A stretch of DNA of 64,000 nt. Source: Traorella massiliensis (GTDB taxonomy: Bacteria > Bacillota_I > Bacilli_A > Erysipelotrichales > Erysipelotrichaceae). Below the pieces are notes generated by a model. It did no database searches. It was not told the origin of the DNA and saw only the letters and a program-made list of their open reading frames with translations. This document shows positions 9,141-17,731 of this stretch, piece after piece. A program made the translations under genes and the position numbers. Location of the stretch: positions 434,001 through 498,000 of the forward strand of contig NZ_LT629969.1 of NCBI RefSeq assembly GCF_900104665.1, in the 5' to 3' direction. How positions within the stretch are numbered: the stretch's first letter is position 1; each line of letters starts with the position of its first letter.

Positions 9141-9918
9141 TGGAGAATTTTTTGATTGGCTTGTTAATTATATTTTACAGACTCCCCAAGTATTAGTAGT
9201 AATAGTGACTATACTGGCAGTATTGATAATTGTCTTGCTAATATTCGTGATGGTGATTCTGCCTGGAATTATATCCTTTAATTTATACAACAGACGTCAA
9301 AAGAAACAAGAACAGTATCAAAATGATATCTATACTGCAAAGACAATAGGAGTCATTCGCTCTATGAAACAGACGGGAAGATATATCAACGAAAACCCGG
9401 AATTTTGTTTCGTGCTGGATGCTTTAACAAAAGATGGAACTTTTTTTCAAACTACTGTAACAGAAAACATACCGTTAATACAAATTTCCATGCTTGCTCC
9501 CGGAGAGGTGATTTCTATTCGTTATGATCCGGAAAATTGTTCTCATGCCATAGGTGATAATGCCCCTGATATTGCATTGATAGACGAGCTTATCGCCCGT
9601 TATCAATGTCAAAGGCATCCGGAGGAATTATCCTATGATCAGCGAATGGAACTTGCCAGAAACAGTGTGATTAAAAAGGCACTACTGGAAAGTTTTCGGC
9701 TGACCGGAAAAAAAGAAGCTGGAGATCAGGAAGCGGAAGTGATTGTGCGTATTACAGATAATATAGCAGGAGACAGTGTTATGAGTCGTACTCTATATGT
9801 AAATGATAAGATGTTGCAGTATATGATCCCAGGAAAATATATAGATATTAGCATCATTCCAGGGAAAGATAGTTTGTTCGGAATTGTAACAGATATCACT
9901 ACAAAGGTTGTCAGTTGA
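9130..9918 (+). CDS. Membrane-anchored protein of unknown function, paralog 2
   Basis: This 262-residue protein has an N-terminal membrane helix (about residues 17-48) followed by the same two beta-rich segments as paralog 1: GVIRSMKQTGRYINENPE, then SFRLTGKKEAGDQEAEVI and IDISIIPGKDSLFG. The RBS AAGGAAGG lies inside the end of paralog 1, so the two are translationally coupled. Residues between the repeats (YQCQ-HPEELSY-QRM) are nearly identical in both copies, which suggests a recent tandem duplication under functional constraint. The function is unknown; the two may form a heteromeric membrane complex. Confidence 0.8.
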   Translation: MNNNGEFFDWLVNYILQTPQVLVVIVTILAVLIIVLLIFVMVILPGIISFNLYNRRQKKQEQYQNDIYTAKTIGVIRSMKQTGRYINENPEFCFVLDALTKDGTFFQTTVTENIPLIQISMLAPGEVISIRYDPENCSHAIGDNAPDIALIDELIARYQCQRHPEELSYDQRMELARNSVIKKALLESFRLTGKKEAGDQEAEVIVRITDNIAGDSVMSRTLYVNDKMLQYMIPGKYIDISIIPGKDSLFGIVTDITTKVVS

Positions 9919-10147
9919 TTTTGTTTATGAGTACTTTTTAAGAGAAATAAGTGTCTTTATGATAAAATTTGATGGAGATATTTTTGTTGTTGTCAATACA
10001 GGAATTGGAAAGGTAATAATATTTCCATCCTTGATATAGTGGAAATGAATTAAAATATAAATTTTAAATAATAGATAATATAAAATGATTGAATAAAATC
10101 GATACAATAACGATAATACAAAGTCATAGTTTTTATATAAATGAAAA

Positions 10148-10169
10148 AATCAATCATTTCTGATTGATT
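10148..10169 (-). terminator. Intrinsic terminator of tRNA-Leu
   Basis: AATCAATCA and TGATTGATT form a perfect 9-bp stem with a 4-nt loop. On the minus strand it is followed by a T-run (10149-10144), directly downstream of the tRNA. Confidence 0.8.
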
Positions 10170-10188
10170 CCTATATCAAAAGTTCGTG

Positions 10189-10200
10189 CTGTTCGAACAG
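10189..10200. promoter_or_regulatory. 12-bp palindrome CTGTTCGAACAG
   Basis: A perfect palindrome sharing the core TGTTCGAACA with the site at 8136-8147. It lies between the tRNA-Leu 3' end and its terminator. A role is unproven. Confidence 0.35.
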
Positions 10201-10209
10201 ATTTCCCAA

Positions 10210-10295
10210 TGGTGCGGACGATGAGATTTGAACTCACACGAGCATACACTCACTACCCCCTCAAAGTAGCGTGTCTACCATTCCACCACGTCCGC
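10210..10295 (-). tRNA. tRNA-Leu (anticodon GAG)
   Basis: The reverse complement folds into a class II tRNA: acceptor GCGGACG/CGTCCGC, D-arm, anticodon stem CTACT/GGTAG with loop TTGAGGG (anticodon GAG), long variable arm, T-arm GAGTTCAAATCTC and an encoded CCA. The 86-nt length is right for tRNA-Leu. Confidence 0.95.
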
Positions 10296-10678
10296 AGGTA
10301 CTTATATATATTACTCATTTTTATAAAATAAGTAAAGAGATTTTTTAGAAATTATATTTTTTTGAGTTACTATTTACCAACAAAAATTTAAAGTGAAGTG
10401 TAATAAGATAATGATAAAAACAAAATTCTTTTATTATTTTTGAGAAAAATATCTTTTTGTGGATATATAAGAGTAGGCGGCATAAAAAAAGGGAGAAGAA
10501 TATACGATGATTGTAAAAGAATGCTTTTGTTTGACTGTTTTTGTATATCAGAATAACTAAACATTAAGAGGCTATGACACTCACTCCAAATGAAACCCCA
10601 GTGAGGCAACACTGGGGTTTCTATTTATTTGGGAATCGTATGTTATCATATTCACTCTTAATTGTCTATAATCTTAAA
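10296..10678. other. Non-coding gap upstream of tRNA-Leu; hairpin at 10593-10620
   Basis: No credible gene is seen. A minus-strand TTTACT, 17 nt, TAATAT promoter for tRNA-Leu can be read near 10305-10340. AAACCCCAGTG (10593-10603) and CACTGGGGTTT (10610-10620) make an 11-bp perfect hairpin. On the minus strand it lies about 60 nt after the ABC operon stop and probably terminates it, although the following T-tract is poor; the plus-strand side is followed by CTATTTATTT. Confidence 0.6.
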
Positions 10679-12460
10679 TTATTCAGCATCCGCAAACTGT
10701 GAATTATACAGTTTTTCATAAAAGCCTTTTTTAGCTAGCAATTCTTCATGAGTTCCTTGTTCAATGATATCACCATGGTTCATGACTAAAATTAAATCTG
10801 CATTACGAATCGTTGATAAACGATGTGCAATCACAAAGCTTGTTCTTCCTTCCATGACACGGTGCATCGCTTCCTGGATCATTTTTTCCAAACGTGTATC
10901 AACAGAAGAGGTTGCTTCATCTAAGATCAAGATCTTTGGATCTTTTAAAATAGCACGTGCAATCGTTAACAACTGTTTTTCACCTTGCGAAATGTTATTT
11001 GCTTCTTCATTGACCAATGAATGATAACCGTCTGGTAATGTTCGGATAAAGTGGTGAACATTAGCCATTTTTGCCGCCGCAATGATTTCATCTTTACGTG
11101 CATTTAAGCGGCCATAACGAATATTATCATAGATGCTTCCTGAAAATAACCATGTATCTTGAAGAACCATTCCAAACATGCTACGAAGTTCTCCACGTTT
11201 CATTTCTCGAATATCTACACCATCAATACAAATGCTTCCACCACGTACATCATAGAAACGTAATAGCAAGTTGATCAAAGTTGTTTTACCTGCACCTGTT
11301 GGTCCAACAATTGCCACCATCTGACCGCTTTTGACTTCAATATTGAGATCTTTCATCAAATCGGTTTCACCATAACCAAATCGTACATGATTAAATGAAA
11401 TATTTCCTTTCATATCTTTGATGTGTTTTGGCGGATTTAGTTCAGGTATTTCTTCCTCTTCATTTAAAATATCTATCACACGTTCCATGGCAGCAAAGGC
11501 CGCTTGAATTTGAGATGAAAGCGAAGAAATCTGAGAAAGAGGATCGTTGACCTGCCAGATATAACGAACAAATGCTTGCAAATTTCCAACGGTAATATTA
11601 CCTGCTAGAATCTGGAAAGTTCCTACAACAGCAACTGTTCCGATCGTTAAATACGTAACTAATGAATTTAAAGGTCCAATTGTACTTGAAATAAATTGAG
11701 CTTTGCATGCATTGTTACGTAAATGATCATTGAGCTTTTTGAACTTTTTAATTGAATCTTCTTGTTTGTTGAATAACAAGATTTCATTGTATCCCGTATA
11801 CATTTCTGTGATTGCTCCATTTAAGGCACCAAGGGCATCTTGTTGCGCCTGGAATCGTTTTTGTGAACGAGTAACAATAAAAATCGTAATCAAAAGCGAT
11901 AAGGGAATGATCATAAAAGCAATCAATGCCATTAAAGGTGAAATGCGGATCATCATGATAAGCGCTAAGGTAATCGTTAGGATACCACTGACCACATTGA
12001 CGAAACTTTGCTGGAGAGCATTACTGATCGCATCCACATCATTGGTGATACGGCTTAATACATCACCAAAGGGGTGATTATCAAAATAACGAACGGGTAA
12101 TCGACGTATTTTATTTTGTAATGCATTTCGTAAATCACGCATTGCATGCTGGATTGCATTGGTTAACCAGGTGATTGCAAAGACTTGGGAGAGTGTTTTC
12201 ACAAGATAAATTAAAGCCAAAATCACCATGATCCTGATAATTGCATCAAAATGAATCTGTAAACTGCCTAAGCTTTCCGCAAGTGCTATGTCATTTGCTA
12301 ATTGAGTAGTGATCATACCTTCAACACTTGGTGCTGAAACCATGGCTACGACACTTAGTATGACCATGACAATAGCTCCAATAAACTGCCATTTATAAGG
12401 AGCGATAAAAGGTCTGATTCCAGAAATCGTTTTCGTAATCGACGCTAATTTCTTATTCAT
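10679..12460 (-). CDS. ABC exporter half-transporter (permease-ATPase), second subunit
   Basis: This 593-residue type IV (MsbA/BmrA-like) half-transporter has six membrane helices in the first ~330 residues. The ATPase follows, with Walker A GPTGAGKTT, signature ISQGEKQLLTIARAIL and Walker B ILILDEATSSVD. The signature is NISQGE rather than LSGGQ, typical of the second member of heterodimeric exporters. The start at 12460 has GAGGAGG 8 nt upstream and overlaps the upstream gene by 8 nt (ATGAATAA), so the two are translationally coupled. The pair probably exports drugs or peptides. Confidence 0.93.
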   Translation of the reverse strand: MNKKLASITKTISGIRPFIAPYKWQFIGAIVMVILSVVAMVSAPSVEGMITTQLANDIALAESLGSLQIHFDAIIRIMVILALIYLVKTLSQVFAITWLTNAIQHAMRDLRNALQNKIRRLPVRYFDNHPFGDVLSRITNDVDAISNALQQSFVNVVSGILTITLALIMMIRISPLMALIAFMIIPLSLLITIFIVTRSQKRFQAQQDALGALNGAITEMYTGYNEILLFNKQEDSIKKFKKLNDHLRNNACKAQFISSTIGPLNSLVTYLTIGTVAVVGTFQILAGNITVGNLQAFVRYIWQVNDPLSQISSLSSQIQAAFAAMERVIDILNEEEEIPELNPPKHIKDMKGNISFNHVRFGYGETDLMKDLNIEVKSGQMVAIVGPTGAGKTTLINLLLRFYDVRGGSICIDGVDIREMKRGELRSMFGMVLQDTWLFSGSIYDNIRYGRLNARKDEIIAAAKMANVHHFIRTLPDGYHSLVNEEANNISQGEKQLLTIARAILKDPKILILDEATSSVDTRLEKMIQEAMHRVMEGRTSFVIAHRLSTIRNADLILVMNHGDIIEQGTHEELLAKKGFYEKLYNSQFADAE

Positions 12461-14183
12461 GAGACAATTCCTCCTCACTTAATTGAGATAATGCAATCTC
12501 ACGATAAATTTGACAGTTTTTCAACAATTCTTTATGGGTTCCATGACCAATCACATTTCCTTCGTTTAGCACAATGATCTGATCAGCATCCATGATCGTA
12601 GAAATACGTTGAGCAACAACGATCACGATTGAATCTTTAGTTTCTTTTTTCAATTCATGACGTAATGTCGCATCTGTCTTAAAATCAAGGGCTGAGAAAG
12701 AATCATCAAAAATATAGATTTCAGGTTTTCTTACTAAAGCACGAGCAATGGAGAGTCGTTGTTTTTGTCCCCCTGAAATATTGGTTGCACTTTCCGTAAT
12801 TTCTTCATCAAAGCCATGTTCTTTTTCCATGATAAAAGAATAAGCTTGGGCAACTTTGGCAGCATGTTCGATTTCTTCCTTAGTCGCATCAGGTTTTCCA
12901 AAGCGGATATTGTCCGCAATCGTTCCGTGGAATAAAAATGCTTTTTGAGGAATAACTCCTAAATGAGATCGTAAGTCCATCACATCATAATTGCGGATAT
13001 CGATACCATTGATACGAATCGCCCCTTCGCTGACATCATAAAAACGAGGAATTAAGTTAACAAGGGTACTTTTTCCAGAACCCGTACTTCCGATAAATGC
13101 AATCGTTTCCCCTTTCTTCGCAGTAAAACAGACATCTTTTAAGACGGGTTCTTCACCATCTGGATAGACGAAAGTCACATGATCGAAGGTAATCGTTCCG
13201 TCCTGTTCATTTCCACTCATGTTTCCTTCATTTTGAATCAATGGTTTTGTATCTAAGACTTCCTGAATACGTTTTGCACTGACAGCTGCACGTGGATACA
13301 TCATAAACACAGTACAGAATAGCATGATTGAAAACATCGCATGGAACAAATAATCCATGAAGGCTACAAGTTGTCCCAACGAGAGCTGACCATTTTGAAT
13401 CAATAAAGAAGCTACCCAATAAATACATAGACCCGCAATATTCATGAGCATGAAGAAAATAGGTGATGTCATCATCATGATCTTAAATAATTTCTTTGAT
13501 TGAGCGGTGAATTGTTCATTGGTTTCATCAAAACGCTGTTGTTCATATGCATCGTTATCAAACGCTCGAATGACACGAATTCCACTTAAGTTTTCACGTG
13601 AGATACGATTCAATCGATCAAGCATCGATTGCTGCTTTTCAGAAATTGGCTGACTCATTTTCGCAACAAGTATCACCCCTAAAACGATTAAAGGAATTGT
13701 TGCGGCAATAATCCCACTTAAAGGTAATGATGCTTTTGCAGTCATAAAAAAACTCGCAATAAACATGATTGGTGTCATAAGCGCAGTTCGTAATAAGACA
13801 TTTACAAACATTTGAATTTGAAAGGCATCGTTATTCGTTCTTGTAATCATCGATGAAATTCCAAATTGATTGAATTCGTAAGCTGTAAATGTTTGTGCAT
13901 GAGCAAAAATATCATTTCGAATATCACGTGTAATCGCTGTTGAGATATTTGCGCAGCAATAACCTAGTAAGACCGTCATACTGACTCCGATAATAGAAAT
14001 CATTGCCATGATCAATCCCATTTGGATTAAATAATTTGTATCAGCATTTTGAACCCCAACATCAATCATATCGGCAATGATCGTTGGAATTCCCAGTTCT
14101 ACAAGCACAAATCCAAATGCTGAAATAACATTGATCAAAAATAATTTTTTATAACGTTTTAAATATTTAAAAATAAGTTTCAA
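12453..14183 (-). CDS. ABC exporter half-transporter (permease-ATPase), first subunit
   Basis: This 576-residue half-transporter has six N-terminal membrane helices, Walker A GSTGSGKST, signature NISGGQKQRLSIARAL and IYIFDDSFSALD. The catalytic Glu after Walker B is replaced by Asp (FDDSFSALD), as is usual for the degenerate site of heterodimeric exporters. I chose the TTG start at 14183 (AGAAAGGATG 9 nt upstream). The longer ATG at 14228 lies inside the -10 box of a MerR-type promoter and could not be on the mRNA. It is divergent from the regulator at 14267. Confidence 0.92.
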   Translation of the reverse strand: MKLIFKYLKRYKKLFLINVISAFGFVLVELGIPTIIADMIDVGVQNADTNYLIQMGLIMAMISIIGVSMTVLLGYCCANISTAITRDIRNDIFAHAQTFTAYEFNQFGISSMITRTNNDAFQIQMFVNVLLRTALMTPIMFIASFFMTAKASLPLSGIIAATIPLIVLGVILVAKMSQPISEKQQSMLDRLNRISRENLSGIRVIRAFDNDAYEQQRFDETNEQFTAQSKKLFKIMMMTSPIFFMLMNIAGLCIYWVASLLIQNGQLSLGQLVAFMDYLFHAMFSIMLFCTVFMMYPRAAVSAKRIQEVLDTKPLIQNEGNMSGNEQDGTITFDHVTFVYPDGEEPVLKDVCFTAKKGETIAFIGSTGSGKSTLVNLIPRFYDVSEGAIRINGIDIRNYDVMDLRSHLGVIPQKAFLFHGTIADNIRFGKPDATKEEIEHAAKVAQAYSFIMEKEHGFDEEITESATNISGGQKQRLSIARALVRKPEIYIFDDSFSALDFKTDATLRHELKKETKDSIVIVVAQRISTIMDADQIIVLNEGNVIGHGTHKELLKNCQIYREIALSQLSEEELSHE

Positions 14184-14223
14184 ACTTTCACATCCTTTCT
14201 TGACGAATTGTACAAACTCTTTT

Positions 14224-14254
14224 ATCATAAACTATAAAGTAACTTGATAGTCAA
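14224..14254 (-). promoter_or_regulatory. MerR-type promoter with 19-bp spacer, ABC exporter operon
   Basis: On the minus strand TTGACT (14254-14249) and TATGAT (14229-14224) are separated by exactly 19 nt. An inverted repeat ACTAT-N11-ATAGT lies across the spacer. An over-long 19-nt spacer with a central palindrome is the hallmark of promoters that MerR-family activators untwist. The regulator gene starts 13 nt away on the opposite strand. Confidence 0.8.
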
Positions 14255-14266
14255 GGGGGAATTGTG

Positions 14267-15085
14267 ATGAAAAAAGAAAAATATTTAACTGCTGGTCAAT
14301 TTGCCAAGATTTGCGGTATTCCAAAACATGTTTTGTTTCATTATGACGATATTGGTTTATTTCAACCGATCTATGTTAATGAGCATGGATATCGTTATTA
14401 TTCATATCACCAATTTGATACCTTTTCTGCCATCCTCAATTTAAAGAAAATGGGTATGTCATTAAAAGATATTCAATCCTTTCTTCAGCAACGTGATCCT
14501 CATTTATTTCTTAAGCTCCTCGATGAAAAGTTTGAAGAAGTCGATCATGAGATTCAACAGTTGCTCTCATTAAAAAAGATGATGAAATCAATGAAAGAGA
14601 GCACTTTGTTTGCGGTGACCCATGAAGAGGAGGAAATTTGTATCAGAGAATATCCTGAAGAAATTTTGCTTTGCAGCAATGATCTTGAAAATTCTTCTAG
14701 TAAAAACTTTGCTTCATTTATGGAGGAGTATGCTCATTTTTGTCGTGAAAATCATGTTTTCACTCAAGAAGCGGTGGGTTGTATGTTGAAAATCGATAAG
14801 ATCAAAAATCAAGATTATTTAGATTTTTCTTATTTATTTATGATCATCGATCAACAATTTGATCAAAATACATATATTCGTAAGAAGGGAAAATATCTGT
14901 GTGGCTGGCATAAAGGTAATTATGATACGATTGGTCAAACCTATCAAAAAATGATTGATTATGCAGCATTACATCAATTGAAACTAGGTATGTATGCTTA
15001 TGAAGAATATCTGATTGCGGAAATTGCTCAGAGAGATCATGATCAGTATGTCACTTATATTCGTATGGAAATGGATCCTGATTAA
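14267..15085 (+). CDS. MerR-family transcriptional regulator, multidrug-sensing type
   Basis: This 272-residue protein has an N-terminal MerR winged helix ([20 protein letters not shown], then [20 protein letters not shown]). A coiled-coil dimerisation helix (about residues 75-115) and a ~150-residue effector domain with a GyrI/BmrR-like feel ([20 protein letters not shown]) follow. AGGGGGA precedes ATG 14267. It is divergent from a heterodimeric ABC exporter whose promoter has the MerR-type geometry, so it is very likely the drug-responsive activator of that operon. The ligand is unknown. Confidence 0.9.
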   Translation: MKKEKYLTAGQFAKICGIPKHVLFHYDDIGLFQPIYVNEHGYRYYSYHQFDTFSAILNLKKMGMSLKDIQSFLQQRDPHLFLKLLDEKFEEVDHEIQQLLSLKKMMKSMKESTLFAVTHEEEEICIREYPEEILLCSNDLENSSSKNFASFMEEYAHFCRENHVFTQEAVGCMLKIDKIKNQDYLDFSYLFMIIDQQFDQNTYIRKKGKYLCGWHKGNYDTIGQTYQKMIDYAALHQLKLGMYAYEEYLIAEIAQRDHDQYVTYIRMEMDPD

Positions 15086-15131
15086 TTTTTCATCTAAAAT
15101 CCTTCTGATTATTGATCCTCTCATTTACTTC

Positions 15132-15160
15132 TTCACTTCATTCAAAAAATAGAGTATAAT
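15132..15160 (+). promoter_or_regulatory. Predicted promoter of tRNA-Arg
   Basis: TTCACT (15132-15137), 17 nt, perfect TATAAT (15155-15160), about 70 nt before the tRNA. Confidence 0.55.
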
Positions 15161-15233
15161 ACTTGTGTTCATTGAAATGATTGAAACGCCTTCTGTCAAT
15201 ATACTGTTATCCAGGCATATCAATCACACCCTT

Positions 15234-15308
15234 CTCCTCATAGTTAAATGGATATAACAAGTCCCTCCTAAGGATTAGTTGTAGGTTCGATTCCTACTGA
15301 GGAGGCCA
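15234..15308 (+). tRNA. tRNA-Arg (anticodon CCT)
   Basis: The sequence folds fully: acceptor CTCCTCA/TGAGGAG, D-stem GTTA/TAAC, anticodon stem AGTCC/GGATT with loop CTCCTAA (anticodon CCT), T-arm GTAGG-TTCGATT-CCTAC, discriminator G and an encoded CCA. The first base is C rather than the usual G. A degraded relative with the same anticodon loop lies at 16857-16911. Confidence 0.92.
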
Positions 15309-15318
15309 TTGAAGATTA

Positions 15319-15348
15319 CCGAAAGCCTTTATCTGGTTTTCGGTTTTT
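15319..15348 (+). terminator. Intrinsic terminator of tRNA-Arg
   Basis: CCGAAA and TTTTCGG stem followed by TTTTTTC. The same terminator, slightly diverged, follows the tRNA remnant (16922-16957). Confidence 0.85.
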
Positions 15349-15450
15349 TCTTTATTCACTTCTTAATCAGCCTCCAGATGCTTCGCTTGGAAAAATCAGC
15401 TGATTTTGTGATTGGTTGACAGATATACAAATACTTCTTAGTTGAGTGGT

Positions 15451-15550
15451 CAGCTAATCAAAATTAGCAAAAAATTACTTTTCTAGCTAATCAAAATGCC
15501 CTTCTAGCTAATCGAAGTATTTTTCCTTTGATTTTCCAGCTAATTGACAA
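15451..15550 (+). repeat. Short AGCTAATC direct repeats
   Basis: CAGCTAATCAAAAT, TAGCTAATCAAAAT, TAGCTAATCGAAG and CAGCTAATTGAC start at 15451, 15484, 15504 and 15537 (spacings 33, 20 and 33 nt). A fifth member, CAGCTAATTGATG, lies at 16983 in the duplicated downstream copy. They occupy most of the 377-nt gap between the tRNA-Arg terminator and the XRE gene, where no other gene is seen. They may be operator sites or an old repeat family. Confidence 0.6.
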
Positions 15551-15685
15551 GGCGAGAGTACTATAGTTCGAGTTTTCCTATTTGGTCATTGAGACAAAGC
15601 TATACTAAAATTTGTGATTCGCTATTTGTGGGGTGTTAAATTTATATGTGGAAGATTAATGTTTTTCTTGAAAGGAGCTGATATT

Positions 15686-16849
15686 ATGGACAGCAAAAAG
15701 ATAGGCGCATTCATTGCAAAAAACCGTAAGAAAAAAGGATTAACACAAGAACAGTTAGGTGAAAAGCTGGGCGTAAGTAACAAGACAATATCCCGGTGGG
15801 AAAATGGTAATTATATGCCTGATTTGTCATTATTAGAACCGCTTAGCAAAGAATTGGAAATTTCTTTGAATGAGCTACTAGCTGGAGAAGAAATAACTGA
15901 AGATAAAGCTATTGAATATTCTGAACAAAATCTCATTAGCACTATCGACTATTCTAATAAGAAGATCAAGAATGAACATAAAAACATATCTGTATTTATT
16001 ATGGGCGTAGGTATTTTATTCTGTATTTGTGCTTTTGCTATATTTCCCTCCGAAAGCAGTTGGGGATCATTATTCTCACTAGCCGGTTTATTTATGATTG
16101 CCACAGGTATTTTTAGAGAATTAAAGTTCTCTTTATTGAAAAAGGCATTAATCTCTATTTGTGCGTTTGTTTTGCTTTTGGGCATCTTCTTTGTGGCAGA
16201 CTATATTGGGGTAACACAGTTTAAACGTGCGCCAATTTATAGATACAAGACAATAACGATTTTTAATGGCAGCAGCAAGCTCATCGAATATAGCAATCCA
16301 TTTTATAATGTGTATCGCATCAATGCGGATACACCAAACGAGTATTATTATGTAGATTCTAAAAAACAATACGATATTGATACAGTGCCTACAAGCCCAT
16401 TTAATCAAGAAATAAGCGCGATTGAGAATTTATTGCAATATCAAAACAAATACATTGGTAACAACAGCAACACAGGTAATCTTATTGGAGCTTTACCTCT
16501 TGCGGAATATGGGTATGTATTTGAAATTGACTCTAAAAACTGCGGTTTAACTATCGATTATCATTTTACAGATTGGTACGATAATGATGATCTATATACA
16601 GAAAGAGCGTTGGTATATAATTCTGTCTCTTTGTTTACGTTGATAGAGAATCTTGAATATATCACATTCAATTTCAGCGGAAGCAGCTATTCAATCACTC
16701 GTAATGCAATCGAAGAAAACTATCCGAATTATAATACTATTTTTAATGAAGACATCATTGATACTTACAAATTTCATCAGTATGTTGATCACAAAATAAA
16801 CGATAATATGTTTGTATCAAATATCATCAAATTATTTAAAGTAGATTGA
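15686..16849 (+). CDS. XRE-family HTH protein with membrane segments
   Basis: This 387-residue protein has an N-terminal HTH_3 domain (residues 1-65: KKKGLTQEQLGEKLGVSNKT, ISRWENGNYMPD, ISLNELLAGEE). Three hydrophobic helices (about 108-190) and a ~190-residue polar C-terminal domain, probably extracytoplasmic, follow. AAAGGAG lies 8 nt before ATG 15686. It resembles membrane-bound one-component regulators. It lies between tRNA-Arg and a truncated tRNA copy, a typical accessory insertion site. The DNA target and signal are unknown. Confidence 0.85.
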   Translation: MDSKKIGAFIAKNRKKKGLTQEQLGEKLGVSNKTISRWENGNYMPDLSLLEPLSKELEISLNELLAGEEITEDKAIEYSEQNLISTIDYSNKKIKNEHKNISVFIMGVGILFCICAFAIFPSESSWGSLFSLAGLFMIATGIFRELKFSLLKKALISICAFVLLLGIFFVADYIGVTQFKRAPIYRYKTITIFNGSSKLIEYSNPFYNVYRINADTPNEYYYVDSKKQYDIDTVPTSPFNQEISAIENLLQYQNKYIGNNSNTGNLIGALPLAEYGYVFEIDSKNCGLTIDYHFTDWYDNDDLYTERALVYNSVSLFTLIENLEYITFNFSGSSYSITRNAIEENYPNYNTIFNEDIIDTYKFHQYVDHKINDNMFVSNIIKLFKVD

Positions 16850-16856
16850 AGCTGTC

Positions 16857-16911
16857 AGAACTGTCGCTCCTAAGCGTGGGGTCGGAGGTTCAAATCCTCT
16901 TATGGACGCCA
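16857..16911 (+). pseudogene. Truncated tRNA-Arg-like remnant (3' part)
   Basis: The stretch has an anticodon loop CTCCTAA, a variable region, T-arm GGAGG-TTCAAAT-CCTCT, acceptor 3' strand TATGGAC, discriminator G and CCA. The acceptor 5' strand and most of the D-arm are missing, and the anticodon stem no longer pairs, so it cannot work as a tRNA. It starts 8 nt after the XRE gene stop. It and its downstream terminator are diverged copies of the 15234-15348 region. Confidence 0.75.
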
Positions 16912-16921
16912 TTGAGTATTA

Positions 16922-16957
16922 CCGAAAGCCTTTATTTATCGAGGTTTTCGGTTTTTT
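16922..16957 (+). terminator. Intrinsic terminator after tRNA remnant
   Basis: CCGAAA (16922-16927) pairs with TTTTCGG (16945-16951), followed by TTTTTT. It is a duplicate of the terminator at 15319-15348 and now also closes the XRE gene. Confidence 0.8.
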
Positions 16958-17183
16958 CTTTATTCGAACCTTGACCATTTATCAGCTAATTGATGAGGTG
17001 ATAGTATTATCGTTCGACTATTCCTATTTGATCATTAACTCTATTGAATAATCACATATAAGAATATTTAGCATCATCAAATACTAGTTATCAAATTACA
17101 TATGATGTTCATAAATCGTACATAATTTTATGTTATAATCTATTCGATAGATGCGAGTAAATTGGAATTTGGAGTGAAACAGA

Positions 17184-17666
17184 ATGATTATAATAATCGA
17201 AACCGTAATTTTATGTATCGCGTTTTTTCTAATATGTTTTTGGGGAACAGGTACAGATAACAAAAATTTAAAAAGCTATTCATCTTATCCAGATGAAGTG
17301 CAAAATCGAATAAAGAGTATTGCAGAATATCAAGGAAAATTTAAGGAAAGCAACAAAGTGGTTACATTTATATCCAATTTTCTGTTATTTCTGTTCGTAC
17401 TATTTATATTAGGGTTGTTTATCAAAGAAAATGGCTTCACACATAATTTTCTTTGTTTAAGTATTATAGGACAGGGATTGAATATCTTTGACTTATTTAT
17501 TGTAGACCTTTTATGGTGGCGGAATACAAAGCGTGTTCGTTTAAGAAAAATACCAGAAAAGGAATTGTATCAAAATCCGAAAAAGCATATAGAAGCGTTT
17601 ATCAGAGCCTTTATTATGTATCTGCTAATTGCTCTGATAGACGGATATATATTGACACTTTTATAG
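17184..17666 (+). CDS. Small integral membrane protein, unknown (paralog of 17732)
   Basis: This 160-residue protein has about four hydrophobic segments (near residues 2-20, 58-80, 88-110 and 135-157). GGAGTGAAACAGA precedes the ATG. A DLLWWRNTKRVR segment aligns with DWYWVEHTKAW of the next gene, and hydrophobic profiles match, so the two are diverged paralogs. The family function is unknown. Confidence 0.75.
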   Translation: MIIIIETVILCIAFFLICFWGTGTDNKNLKSYSSYPDEVQNRIKSIAEYQGKFKESNKVVTFISNFLLFLFVLFILGLFIKENGFTHNFLCLSIIGQGLNIFDLFIVDLLWWRNTKRVRLRKIPEKELYQNPKKHIEAFIRAFIMYLLIALIDGYILTLL

Positions 17667-17731
17667 GAATAGTATAAGTAAATCCGAAGTTGTAGAGCAG
17701 AAAATTAGAATTTGAAAGCGAGTTGATTTTA

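Noticed and set aside
16857-16911. Functional second tRNA-Arg
   Set aside because: The acceptor 5' strand and D-arm are absent and the anticodon stem has mismatches.
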